Assembly (NCBI RefSeq): GCF_000482725.1 | Contig: NZ_KI519488.1 | Span: 1-41,951 of the forward strand | Source of the DNA: Psychromonas arctica DSM 14288 | GTDB lineage: Bacteria > Pseudomonadota > Gammaproteobacteria > Enterobacterales > Psychromonadaceae | Direction of reading: 5' to 3' | DNA: 41,951 bases | Shown here: positions 18,080 through 26,987 of the stretch, in pieces | Layout of the letters: each line of letters begins with the position of its first letter | How positions within the stretch are numbered: the first letter of the stretch is position 1 | Made by a program: the position numbers and the translations under genes | The notes under the pieces: generated by a model | The model's input: only the letters and a program-made list of their open reading frames with translations | Database searches by the model: none | What the model was told of the DNA's origin: nothing

Positions 18080-19717
18080 CTAACCTTGTTGTGCGGCCAT
18101 TGACGAAGGTAGTTCTTTAGTCTGTTGACTTTGTTTTACTAACAACATCGCAGTTTCATGTTGTGCATGAACAAATGAGCTAATAGCAAGATCCGATAAC
18201 TCTTCTTTGTCATCTAAGGAGTTAATCTTCACAATCAAATTTGCTTGAGGGTGATATTCCAACACGGATTCGCAAATAATCTTGATATTTCTGATCGAGT
18301 TAACCGTCAAAATAATACTAGAAGACAGTTCTACCTTGAGCGATTCCAGTACAGGTTGTTTGTCTAAATGACCAAAATACGCTTGGTAGCCTCTTTTTCT
18401 CGCCACTAAAACATGCTGTAAGTTATCGGAAATAATCAAGAAACGTTGATTTTTAGTATGTAGCTCTTTAGCCACAATTCGCCCTAACGTATCAAAACCA
18501 CAAATAATCGTATGTTGCTCAATAGTAACCGGCGTAATTTTATCTGCCTCGAAAAACTCAGTGACAAACAAAGCTGACAACTTATAGATATTGTTGACCA
18601 TAAAGGGAGTGATAATCATCGACAATACAGCAACCAAAATAAGAAAACCGCCCAGTTCTTGTGATAATAAGTTTTGGCTAGTGGCTAATGCAAAAATAGC
18701 AAAAGAGAATTCACCAACCTGACAAAGTGCTAATGCCGACTTTATCGAATCACTTTTGTTCGATTCTTGTCTTATCAAAAAATACACAACAGTGGCTTTA
18801 ACCAACATCGCAGAAACGAGTACGCCGGCCACTAAATGCAAGTGAGTTAGAAAATACATCACATCTATTTTGGTGCCAATCGAAAAGAAAAAGGCACCTA
18901 ATAAGAGATCTTTATAAGAAGCAATATCAGATTCAACCTTCACATGAAAATGACTTTCCGCAATGATCATCCCCGCAATAAAAGCACCTAAAGAGTAAGT
19001 AAATCCCATTTCATGCGCTACCAGAGAAGCGCCCAATACAATGGTTAATACAGAGCCAAGAAACATCTCTTCCATGCGAGCACGGCTTGAAAAGTGTAAT
19101 AGCCATTCAATTATTTTTTTGCCTAAAGTAAACATAAATGCAATCACTAAACAGGCATAAACCGAGGTTTTTAATAGTACATCGCCTACTGACAGCCCTT
19201 CTTTTGCTAAAAATCCAATCAATAACAAAATAGGGATAACCGCTAAGTCTTGAAAGATTAAAATCGCCACCGACTTTTCGCCGTAAGGAGTGACAATGTC
19301 TTTGGATTTTTTAAGATAGGTCACCACAATCGCAGTGGATGACAAACTAAAAGCTAAGGCAATGATAATGGCAGAAGTGGTATCAAGTTTAACCAAGTAA
19401 AAAGCGATTAAAAAGATGATCGCAGAACTGGCGACGACTTGTACAAAACCATTCAAAAAAATGATTTTTCTCAACTTCTTTAATTTAGAAAAAGACATCT
19501 CCAAACCAATGGTAAACATCAAAAAGACGATACCAAATTCACCAATCAACTCTAGTGATGAAAGGTCAGCATGACCATTGAAATCAAAAATATTACTGAT
19601 AATTGTTCCGGTGATGATGTAACCCACTATGTGTGAAATAGCGAATTTAGTCAGCACAATATTAATAATACTAGCGATCGCTAATGAGATAGCGATGATG
19701 ATAAGAATCGAGTCCAT
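18080..19717 (-). CDS. CPA2-family K+(Na+)/H+ antiporter with TrkA-N domain
   Basis: 545 residues. The first ~380 form about twelve membrane helices of the CPA2 fold, with the ion-site segment LIFQDLAVIPILLL and GLEMSF early. A cytoplasmic RCK/TrkA-N domain follows from about 395 (HTIICGFDTLGRIVAKEL, then LIISDN). The layout matches KefB/KefC/YbaL-like transporters. KefB and KefC are gated by glutathione; no KefF/KefG ancillary gene is present here, so that regulation is unproven. ATG at 19717 has AAGG upstream. It is divergent from nhaD, giving two cation antiporters side by side. Confidence 0.88.
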   Translation of the reverse strand: MDSILIIIAISLAIASIINIVLTKFAISHIVGYIITGTIISNIFDFNGHADLSSLELIGEFGIVFLMFTIGLEMSFSKLKKLRKIIFLNGFVQVVASSAIIFLIAFYLVKLDTTSAIIIALAFSLSSTAIVVTYLKKSKDIVTPYGEKSVAILIFQDLAVIPILLLIGFLAKEGLSVGDVLLKTSVYACLVIAFMFTLGKKIIEWLLHFSSRARMEEMFLGSVLTIVLGASLVAHEMGFTYSLGAFIAGMIIAESHFHVKVESDIASYKDLLLGAFFFSIGTKIDVMYFLTHLHLVAGVLVSAMLVKATVVYFLIRQESNKSDSIKSALALCQVGEFSFAIFALATSQNLLSQELGGFLILVAVLSMIITPFMVNNIYKLSALFVTEFFEADKITPVTIEQHTIICGFDTLGRIVAKELHTKNQRFLIISDNLQHVLVARKRGYQAYFGHLDKQPVLESLKVELSSSIILTVNSIRNIKIICESVLEYHPQANLIVKINSLDDKEELSDLAISSFVHAQHETAMLLVKQSQQTKELPSSMAAQQG

Positions 19718-20110
19718 GATGGGCCTTAAATAACAGTCCGAGTTATCAACAATATATAACGTAGATCACATTTTACAAACTCTTTTTAATAATAAAAAAG
19801 CCTATATCTATGATTTTGCAAAAATTAATAAACCACGCCAGCTTTTATCAACCATTGCTTATCGACACTGATACAAAAAAGACCATAAGCAAAAACTCAG
19901 CAAATTTCAGCAAGCATAACCACTTTTATAAAATAGTTATTTTCTAAATCATCATACAAATGAACAATAAATTGACCGAAGATAAGGTTTTAAACACAAA
20001 AGTGATTAAACTTTTAAGCTTCAGATTAATAACGTAAAAAAACCTTTCTCAAAATTTGTCCAGATAATAATAAAAATTGATGAGTGCTTGCACTATTTAA
20101 AGGAGATAAA
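19718..20110. other. Divergent promoter region between antiporter genes
   Basis: About 390 AT-rich bases separating the CPA2 antiporter (minus) and nhaD (plus). No coding frame and no strong inverted repeat. It must carry both promoters. A single TCACA half-site occurs near 19766 but has no matching partner half, so I do not call a CRP site. Confidence 0.5.
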
Positions 20111-21475
20111 ATGACAACAAAAATAGAAGGCGTAGAGGGCGTAGTTCATGCCGTTGATTTAGCGGTTAGACCATTTGGTTGGCTATTATTAACCATCTTC
20201 GTCGTAGGATATTACTTTATTGCAGCCGAAGAAAAGTATCATATAAACAAAGCAAAACCCGCACTGTTCACCGGCACATTCATGTTTATGTTACTCGGTG
20301 GGTACTACGCATTTAACGGACTCGATTTCAGAGCATTTGATACTGAAATTGCACATTTGATATTAGAAATTGCAGAGATCTTCTTCTTCTTATTTGTAGC
20401 GATGACCTTCATCGAAGCACTGATTGAAAGGAATGTATTTGATGCATTAAAAGAAAAACTACTCAAATCTGGTTTTGGCTATCAAAAACTGTTCTGGGCA
20501 ACCGGCTTTTTAGCCTTCTTTATATCACCAGTAGCCGATAACTTAACAACCGCCCTTATTCTCTCAACCGTATTGATTACCATAGAAAAAGATAACAAAG
20601 CCTTTCTTGTTCCAGCGGCTATCAATATCGTTGTTGCAGCTAATGCAGGCGGTGCATGGTCACCATTTGGTGATATTACAACCTTAATGGCATGGTCAGC
20701 AGGCAAAGGTTCATTCATTGACTTCTTATTCCTCTTTCCTGCATCTATTACTGGTTGGGCTATTACCGCTTTCTTGCTTTCTCGCTTTGTGCCTGAGGGT
20801 CGTCCTGCCAAAATCGAAGGTGCTGAACCCGTTAAAATTCACAAGGGTGGTAAAGTAATTGTTGGCCTTGGCATTTTCACCATTGCAGCAGCGGTATTAG
20901 GAAAACAATTGATGCATTTACCACCGATGTGGGGCATGTTATTTGGCCTTTCATTATTACAGCTTTATGCATACACACTAAAAAAATATCATAATAATGA
21001 TATTCAAATTTATAAGTCTGTTTCCAAAGTAGAAAATGACACGCTTCTCTTTTTCTTTGGTATTCTGGCAGCCGTTGGCGCACTTCACTTTGCAGGTTTC
21101 TTATCCCATGCCGCGAAACTATATACTATGTTTGATCCTATGTACGTCAATGTAGGTGTCGGTTTTTTATCAGCCATTGTTGATAACGTACCAGTCATGT
21201 CAGCGGTATTAAAATCATCACCCGATATTCCATTAGCACAATGGATGCTAGTAACATTAACCGCTGGTGTCGGTGGCAGTCTGATCTCTTTTGGCTCTGC
21301 GGCAGGTGTTGGTGTAATGGGTAAACTAAAAGGCGTTTATACCTTTGGTGCACACATGAAATACTCTTGGACGATCCTCGTTGGTTACTTTGCTTCAGTA
21401 ACCGTTTGGTACTTCCAATATGAAATATTAGGTTTTTATATTAAACCCGCAGTTCAAGTAGTAACAGGCCACTAA
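20111..21475 (+). CDS. nhaD: Na+/H+ antiporter NhaD
   Basis: 454 residues, a membrane protein with many hydrophobic helices. Conserved NhaD-type segments are visible: SPVADNLTTALILS, NAGGAWSPFGDITTLMAW and AIVDNVPVMSAVLK. NhaD exports Na+ (and Li+) in exchange for protons and is common in marine and alkaliphilic bacteria. A GTG at 20084 would extend the frame by nine codons, but that extension contains the strong ribosome site AAGGAGAT for the ATG at 20111, which I take as the start. A good terminator follows at 21550. Confidence 0.92.
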   Translation: MTTKIEGVEGVVHAVDLAVRPFGWLLLTIFVVGYYFIAAEEKYHINKAKPALFTGTFMFMLLGGYYAFNGLDFRAFDTEIAHLILEIAEIFFFLFVAMTFIEALIERNVFDALKEKLLKSGFGYQKLFWATGFLAFFISPVADNLTTALILSTVLITIEKDNKAFLVPAAINIVVAANAGGAWSPFGDITTLMAWSAGKGSFIDFLFLFPASITGWAITAFLLSRFVPEGRPAKIEGAEPVKIHKGGKVIVGLGIFTIAAAVLGKQLMHLPPMWGMLFGLSLLQLYAYTLKKYHNNDIQIYKSVSKVENDTLLFFFGILAAVGALHFAGFLSHAAKLYTMFDPMYVNVGVGFLSAIVDNVPVMSAVLKSSPDIPLAQWMLVTLTAGVGGSLISFGSAAGVGVMGKLKGVYTFGAHMKYSWTILVGYFASVTVWYFQYEILGFYIKPAVQVVTGH

Positions 21476-21549
21476 TTTATTGTTCAATCAGCACACCTAA
21501 CGTGCTAGTTAAATTGTTAACGCAATAAATAGCAATAAGCCATCCAATT

Positions 21550-21595
21550 AAAACATGTTATCAGGCACTGCTTGCTAGCATGTTTTCTTCTTTTA
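21550..21595 (+). terminator. nhaD terminator
   Basis: aaaacatg (21550-21557) pairs with catgtttt (21579-21586). The pairing continues inward for eight more positions with two wobbles and one mismatch, around the loop cactg. It is followed by cttctttt. Confidence 0.8.
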
Positions 21596-21624
21596 CCTCT
21601 CCATCAAAGAGGCTTTGAGCAACA

Positions 21625-21720
21625 TAACCAATAAATTAACCAATAAATTAACCAATTAACCAATTAACCAATTAACAATAAACTAACTACTTAACAATAA
21701 ACTAACTACTTAACAATAAA
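21625..21720. repeat. Compound tandem repeat: 2 x 12, 3 x 8 and 2.5 x 19 bp
   Basis: Two taaccaataaat units (21625-21648), three taaccaat units (21649-21672) and two identical 19-mers taacaataaactaactact (21673-21710), then a partial third. All units share the core taac(c)aata, so the three arrays probably arose from one another by slippage. Confidence 0.9.
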
Positions 21721-21878
21721 AGTCGTTAGCATCATCAGCCCATTAAAATGAACCACTACAGCCCTTTTATCTCAGCACGATTGAAGCAAATAATAAATAT
21801 TGTTAATTTTACTATTGCAATTAATATCACTGAGCGTAAAAGTACTACATCGCCGCACTTCAAAGGAGAAGACAACTA

Positions 21879-22118
21879 ATGGCAAAACGTAACAAAGGAT
21901 TAAAAGCACAGGCATCAAGCCTAGATGTAAACCAAACCTCAGCAAAAACACAAAAACAAACCGAGCTTGGTCGTGGCACCATTAATCACTCAGCAATGGG
22001 CGCATTAGTGACCAGTAAGATTTTTAGTATGAGAGTCGTTCAAGCGAAAAAAGGCAAAGGTTCATTTAACCGTAAAGCGAAACATGCGAGTAAAGAGTCT
22101 TATCAAATAGCAGCTTAA
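21879..22118 (+). CDS. arfA: Alternative ribosome-rescue factor A (ArfA)
   Basis: 79 residues. The C-terminal half matches ArfA: INHSAMGALVTSKIFSMRVV aligns with the helix that contacts the ribosome and RF2, and KKGKGSFNRKAKH with the basic tail that enters the empty mRNA channel. ArfA rescues ribosomes stalled on stop-less mRNA when tmRNA fails. Compared with E. coli ArfA (72 residues) it has a ~20-residue N-terminal extension and lacks the hydrophobic C-terminal tail that makes the full-length E. coli protein unstable; it ends ESYQIAA. Strong ribosome site AAGGAGA before ATG 21879. Confidence 0.82.
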   Translation: MAKRNKGLKAQASSLDVNQTSAKTQKQTELGRGTINHSAMGALVTSKIFSMRVVQAKKGKGSFNRKAKHASKESYQIAA

Positions 22119-22211
22119 GCAATGAAACATTGATCGCTTTAGTCATTATCTGATAACACTTTTTACATTGAATTTAAAAGGTACTAGCCTGATTGCATCT
22201 ACTAATAGCTG

Positions 22212-22829
22212 CTAAAGTGGTTTAATCAGCCTAAAGGTTAAATTAATGCGTGGTGCAACATTGCGTTGAGTTTTAGTAATGCAATGTTGCCAATGATGCT
22301 GTAGCTCGCCATGCATTAATAACAAACTATTATGTTGCAGTTCACAGGCCACCTTTTGTAACTTATCTTGATTATGTTTTAATAAAAACCGACGTGTAGC
22401 CCCCAAACTATAAGAAGCAATCACAGGGTTTACCCCTAATATTTTTTCATTATCAGCATGGTATCCCACCGAATCTTGTCCATCACGATACAAATTTGCC
22501 AATACACAATTAAAACGATAACCGGTCACGGCTTCTATCTGGCTTTTTAATGACAACAAACGCGCAGTAAACTCCACCGTTTGATATAACTTCTGATAAC
22601 CACCATCAGCACTCACACCATAGTCACCATACCAAGCCGTCAAACGGGGTTGTAAATGACGTTGTTCATAAACAGTGATTGATTCTTGTCGCCAAATGGC
22701 GGCATTTAATAACTCATCAAATAACGCAGAAGCTTCATCTTCCGTTAACAATTGCTGCCAACAGGCCACCACTCCATCATTATTAATCAGGTCAATAGGC
22801 GGTTCATCTTCAAATAGTGATAACGTCAT
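22212..22829 (-). CDS. alkB: AlkB-like 2-oxoglutarate/Fe(II) dioxygenase (nucleic-acid demethylase)
   Basis: 205 residues. The iron site is HxD in YHADNE plus the distal histidine in HHWQH; RINLTFR carries the arginines that bind 2-oxoglutarate. NLYRDGQDSVGYHAD and SLGATRRFLL are typical of the AlkB family, closest in feel to the ALKBH2/short bacterial group. It should remove methyl groups from 1-methyladenine and 3-methylcytosine in DNA or RNA by oxidation. ATG at 22829. It is divergent from the next gene and convergent with arfA. The symbol is by family, not by proven orthology with E. coli AlkB. Confidence 0.88.
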   Translation of the reverse strand: MTLSLFEDEPPIDLINNDGVVACWQQLLTEDEASALFDELLNAAIWRQESITVYEQRHLQPRLTAWYGDYGVSADGGYQKLYQTVEFTARLLSLKSQIEAVTGYRFNCVLANLYRDGQDSVGYHADNEKILGVNPVIASYSLGATRRFLLKHNQDKLQKVACELQHNSLLLMHGELQHHWQHCITKTQRNVAPRINLTFRLIKPL

Positions 22830-23122
22830 TTAGCTTCAGGCTTCCCATAGTAAAGTGAAAAAAACATTTAAAAGAGTAGAAAAGAATACGGACTTTATAA
22901 CAAATATTCCTCACACTTCAAAAATTAACGGCTTAAATCGAAGTGAGCGTTACCAAGCTAGGTTGTTCAAGGTTGGCTTTAAAAATAACAGCATTGAACA
23001 AAAGTAACACAACCTTATTAAAGTTTAAGCGTTTAAGATTCTGTTATTTAAGTAGAAATATTCATTTTTAAACGTGACCACAGTTGTTAGAATGCGCTTA
23101 AAATATTCTACAGAAGAAAATA

Positions 23123-23863
23123 ATGGCAAATTTTAATACGCATTTTAATGTCGCAGCAGTGGCAACCGGCCTTGCAGCAGCAACGCTTTTATCAGCCGAA
23201 CATATCAATCTCAATACCGCACTTGGTCTATGGTTTTTAGGCACCATTGGCGGGTTATTACCCGATATAGACTCAGACAATTCCACATCATTGGATATCA
23301 TCTTCAATCTGTTTGCATTCAGTGCGGTCTTAATCGTCCTCCGGTACGTGAGCAGTGACATGATCAGCTTTGTAGAGTTTCAACAATTAAGTTTACTTGA
23401 ACTGATTGCGTTACCCCTCTTGGTGTACGCATTGATGCGATACTTAGTCAGACCTATTTTTGAAAAAATAACCGTACATAGAGGAAGTTGTCATTCATTG
23501 TCATTTGTTTTATTGATTGCACTATTTACAACGCAAATTATATGGCGATTAGCTCCACAAACATCAGAACAGACAGTGATCATTGCTTGGCTTTCCGGTG
23601 GGTTTGTTTTTCTGGGAGGAGTTATTCACTTAACATTAGACGAACTCTATAGTGTCGATTTAAGTAACGTCACCATCAAACGTTCATTTGGATCTGCACT
23701 GAAACTTGCTGATTTTAAAAACAAAAGCTTAACGTTAGTAAAGGTACTTTCGATTGCGGCATTAGCCTATACAGCCCCTTCTCCCGACCAAACTATCAAT
23801 ACATTAAGCGACTGGTCGAAATTAAAATTGAGCCCTTATTCAGAGATGGCCAATAGCAAATAA
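23123..23863 (+). CDS. Membrane-bound metal-dependent hydrolase, DUF457/YdjM-like
   Basis: 246 residues. It starts with THFNVAAVATGLAA and continues with GTIGGLLPDIDSDNS, then HRGSCHSL; these His/Asp segments are the signature of the DUF457/YdjM family of inner-membrane putative metal-dependent hydrolases. Four or five hydrophobic helices lie in residues 10-170. The C-terminal ~75 residues are soluble. In E. coli YdjM is an SOS gene; no clear LexA box was seen here. Substrate unknown. ATG 23123. Confidence 0.8.
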   Translation: MANFNTHFNVAAVATGLAAATLLSAEHINLNTALGLWFLGTIGGLLPDIDSDNSTSLDIIFNLFAFSAVLIVLRYVSSDMISFVEFQQLSLLELIALPLLVYALMRYLVRPIFEKITVHRGSCHSLSFVLLIALFTTQIIWRLAPQTSEQTVIIAWLSGGFVFLGGVIHLTLDELYSVDLSNVTIKRSFGSALKLADFKNKSLTLVKVLSIAALAYTAPSPDQTINTLSDWSKLKLSPYSEMANSK

Positions 23864-24024
23864 TTTCAACGACATAAAGGTTAGCAAAATATAAACGTAT
23901 CGTTTTATTATTTTTGTTTTAATGTAAAACAACTCCTTGAAAAAACATGTATTTGAGATCTATCAAATAACGGCTGTAGGTTGTAAAAGTGTATACTAGT
24001 AACTGATCAAAAGAAGGATTTAAT

Positions 24025-24861
24025 GTGGAAACTGACCCATCAAAACCAGGTTATGAATTTGGCAGTGATTTAATGTCAGGCCGAACCTATAGCGAGTTAG
24101 ATAATGAAACTGACTTTTTAGTTAATAGACCTAATGGCATGAAAGGTTTCACCTTAAACATCACCACAAAAGGTAGTGGTGTTATCGTTTGTGAAGGCGA
24201 AACATTTGTTGTTGAAGAGAATGACATTCTATTAATTCCGCCCGGTGTTCCTCATTATTATTCACGCAATCCACTATTTGAATCATGGGAAAGACGCTGG
24301 GTTTACTTCAGACCTAGAGCACATTGGGAGCAGTGGTTGTCATGGGATAAAATGATAGGTGATACTTACACCTCGCATATCCTTAACCAAAAAGACATTG
24401 ATGTCATTAATAGCTGTTTTATTCGTATTGAAAAAAACATAAAAAGTGATTTACCATTAAGTACAGAACTAGCGTATGCAGGGTTAGAAAAATTAATTAT
24501 TATCTGTAAATCATTGCAACCGAGTATCTGCGGAGAACGTTACGACCAACGCGTATTAGAAGTGATCGATATAATGTCTCGTAACTTAGACAAAGACTTC
24601 AGCATTGAATATTTGGCAGAACAGGTAGGTTTATCTGAATCTAGGCTGATGAATCTTTTTAAAACACAAGTCCATGTCAGCATTCTAAAATGGCGAGATG
24701 AACAGCGTATATCTTGTGCTAAAAACATGCTCGTTAATACCGGTGATTCAATCGCTGATATTTCAAAATTAGTCGGATACAGTGACCCGTTATACTTTTC
24801 TAGGGTATTTAAACGATTCGTTGGCTTAAGCCCCAATCAATTCAAAAAAGAAAACGGCTAA
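24025..24861 (+). CDS. AraC-family regulator with cupin sensor, next to the sulfatase locus
   Basis: 278 residues. An N-terminal cupin-like sensor (about 35-100, with VVEENDILLIPPGVPHYY) and a C-terminal double HTH (about 180-275: SIEYLAEQVGLSESRLMNLF, then SIADISKLVGYSDPLYFSRV). This is the AraC/XylS layout used for sugar or small-metabolite control. The start is GTG 24025 with AAGGA six bases upstream; an ATG two bases earlier is out of frame. By position it is the likely regulator of the TctCBA transporter and sulfatase, as YidL may be in E. coli. The ligand is unknown. Confidence 0.85.
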   Translation: METDPSKPGYEFGSDLMSGRTYSELDNETDFLVNRPNGMKGFTLNITTKGSGVIVCEGETFVVEENDILLIPPGVPHYYSRNPLFESWERRWVYFRPRAHWEQWLSWDKMIGDTYTSHILNQKDIDVINSCFIRIEKNIKSDLPLSTELAYAGLEKLIIICKSLQPSICGERYDQRVLEVIDIMSRNLDKDFSIEYLAEQVGLSESRLMNLFKTQVHVSILKWRDEQRISCAKNMLVNTGDSIADISKLVGYSDPLYFSRVFKRFVGLSPNQFKKENG

Positions 24862-24882
24862 CTAAATTAGCCGTTTTTCTTT
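24851..24882 (+). terminator. Terminator overlapping the AraC stop codon
   Basis: A perfect 11-bp stem aaaacggctaa (24851-24861) and ttagccgtttt (24867-24877) around loop ctaaa, then T-rich sequence. The stop codon TAA is inside the stem. Confidence 0.9.
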
Positions 24883-24991
24883 AATACTTTGCATTAGCAT
24901 TCTTAGATTCTCACCATTACTAAATCAATACCATTAGCTCGTTACCATTGCATCATGTGCATGACTAATGTCCGTTAATGGCTATTAGGTT

Positions 24992-26509
24992 TTATGCTAT
25001 TTGTTCCTCGGTTTTACTTGCCAAACTTCTCTGACGTAAACGAGAATAAGCAAACCAAACTAAAAGTGAAACAAATATGGCGATTAACGCTAAAGAAGCA
25101 GGTCTAGATAAAACAAAAAACCAGTCTCCTTGTGCCATTGTCACCGTTCTTCTTAAATTCATTTCCGTTAGATTACCTAACACTAACCCCAATAAAATAG
25201 GAATAGGCGAGAAATCAAGTTTAATTAGTACATAAGCAACAACACCAAAAATAATCGCGACAAAGATATCGTACATCGTATTGTTGATTGAAAAGGTACC
25301 AGCAAAACAAAATATCACGATTAAAGGTGTTAATAGAGAGAAATCAACTTTAGTGATCTTGGCAAAGAAAGGCATCAATAAACGCCCTTGTATTAGCATA
25401 AATATATTAATAACAATCAAACCAATCATCACCGCATAAACTTCTACTCCATGCTCCTGAAATAAATTAGGCCCCGGTGTGAGTCCATTAATCATGAGTG
25501 TTCCCAATAAGATAGCAACAGCAGCATCTCCCGGGATCCCCAGTGTTAACAAAGGAATCAACGTAGCGCCTGTAACTGCATTATTGGCAGACTCAGCCGC
25601 CGCAATCCCCTCTTCAGATCCTTTACCAAAGGCGGCTTTGTTTTTAGAGTTTCTTCTTGCGGTATCGTAACTTAAAAATGAAGCCATCGAGGCACCTGTT
25701 CCCGGTATACAACCTATCACAGTACCAATAACAGATGAACGTAAGAGCGTGAGGTAAGAGCTAAAGAATTCTTTTAATGGTAATACATCATCTTTATTGT
25801 CATCTGTTTTTATCGATGCATATTTCACCGTTTTACTGTACTTACTTGCATTGGAAATGGTTTCAGATATAGCAAATAAACCAATCAGAACAATCACTAA
25901 ATTTAACCCACCATAAAGGTTAAAGTCATCAAAGGTAAACCTAAATACGCCACTAATACTATCCATACCAACGGTAGATAATAATAAACCTAAACAACCA
26001 GCAATAATGCCTTTGAGTAAATTACCACTACTGACCCCCGAGATAATAAGCAAACCAAAAACACATAAAATGAAATACTCTGGAGGTCCAAAATTAAGTG
26101 CTATTTTAGCCACTAATGGGGCTGCAAATAACAATACTAATGCACTAAATATTCCCCCGAAACCAGAAGCATACAGCGCTGTTAACAATGCTTTTTTAGG
26201 TTTGCCTGAACGTGCTAAAGGGTAACCATCTAGCATAGTGGCCGCAGCATGAGGCGTACCCGGTGTTTTTATTAATATCGCAGAAATTGAACCGCCATAA
26301 CTGCCTGAACAATAGATCCCCAACAAAAACATAAATGAAGCAATAGCATCCATCGTATAAGTGAACGGCATAAACAAAACTAAACACAGCATCACTGTTA
26401 AACCAGGAATAGAGCCAAACACTAATCCCAATAACAACCCAAGATTAAGATAAACAAAGCTTGAAACGGTGAAAAAAGCGATAAAGCCTTCTATAAATAA
26501 ATTATCCAT
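24992..26509 (-). CDS. Tripartite tricarboxylate transporter, large permease (TctA family)
   Basis: 505 residues, the usual TctA length, with about twelve hydrophobic helices. The two family motifs are seen: GLVFGSIPGLTVML near the N-terminus and GCIPGTGASMASFLSYDTAR in the middle. AESANNAVTGATLIPLLTLG is also typical. With TctB and the TctC binding protein it imports a carboxylate or other small anion using an ion gradient. The solute is unknown; linkage to a sulfatase suggests an organosulfate or its product. ATG 26509 follows GGGAG. The gap to tctB is 9 bases. Confidence 0.9.
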   Translation of the reverse strand: MDNLFIEGFIAFFTVSSFVYLNLGLLLGLVFGSIPGLTVMLCLVLFMPFTYTMDAIASFMFLLGIYCSGSYGGSISAILIKTPGTPHAAATMLDGYPLARSGKPKKALLTALYASGFGGIFSALVLLFAAPLVAKIALNFGPPEYFILCVFGLLIISGVSSGNLLKGIIAGCLGLLLSTVGMDSISGVFRFTFDDFNLYGGLNLVIVLIGLFAISETISNASKYSKTVKYASIKTDDNKDDVLPLKEFFSSYLTLLRSSVIGTVIGCIPGTGASMASFLSYDTARRNSKNKAAFGKGSEEGIAAAESANNAVTGATLIPLLTLGIPGDAAVAILLGTLMINGLTPGPNLFQEHGVEVYAVMIGLIVINIFMLIQGRLLMPFFAKITKVDFSLLTPLIVIFCFAGTFSINNTMYDIFVAIIFGVVAYVLIKLDFSPIPILLGLVLGNLTEMNLRRTVTMAQGDWFFVLSRPASLALIAIFVSLLVWFAYSRLRQRSLASKTEEQIA

Positions 26510-26518
26510 CTTAACTCC

Positions 26519-26971
26519 CTAAGGCAGTTGCACGAGCAATAAAAATTTAAAAACGTAATGCACAACCACACAACAAACCATTAAGAATATATAAAATTTA
26601 ATATTAGTAATGTTGAAGAAGAGTAATGCCAGCGCGCTAAACGCCATGGAAGCAAACAAAAAACCAATAAAGGGAGTCGCCAATGCATAAGCGACAATCA
26701 ATACAATAAATAAAACGGCTCTAATTTCTTTTTTAAAATCAACATTAAACGCCGAGATGTTAATAGAGCCGTTTTTTCTTTGCAGTCTGACTTCATTAAC
26801 GAGCAGGAAAACACTGCAGACCAACATCAAGGTGGCGATCCAACGAGGAAAGGATTGTGCATTTATCCCTACTTGACTACTCGCTTGTACCTGATCGGGT
26901 ATCACTAATAGAATAAATAAAGATATCCCCACAAATAAAAGGCCACCTAAGATATTGGACGTCATTTTCAT
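26519..26971 (-). CDS. Tripartite tricarboxylate transporter, small membrane subunit (TctB family)
   Basis: 150 residues with four hydrophobic helices (about 7-25, 44-60, 83-115 and 122-145) and a periplasmic loop after the first, as in TctB. It pairs with TctA in the membrane. ATG 26971 has GAGGAG upstream. It lies between tctC and tctA on one transcript. The sequence itself is weakly conserved in this family, so the call leans on position and topology. Confidence 0.85.
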   Translation of the reverse strand: MKMTSNILGGLLFVGISLFILLVIPDQVQASSQVGINAQSFPRWIATLMLVCSVFLLVNEVRLQRKNGSINISAFNVDFKKEIRAVLFIVLIVAYALATPFIGFLFASMAFSALALLFFNITNIKFYIFLMVCCVVVHYVFKFLLLVQLP

Positions 26972-26987
26972 CTCTACACTCCTCTAA

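Larger units (their letters stand above)
21476..21878. other. Intergenic region nhaD-arfA with terminator and tandem repeats
   Basis: Holds the nhaD terminator (21550-21595), a compound tandem-repeat tract (21625-21720) and presumably the arfA promoter in 21730-21860, where the sequence is AT-rich. No other gene is seen. Confidence 0.6.

Noticed and set aside
20084-20110. GTG start extending NhaD by nine residues
   Set aside because: The extension contains the AAGGAGAT ribosome site of the ATG at 20111.
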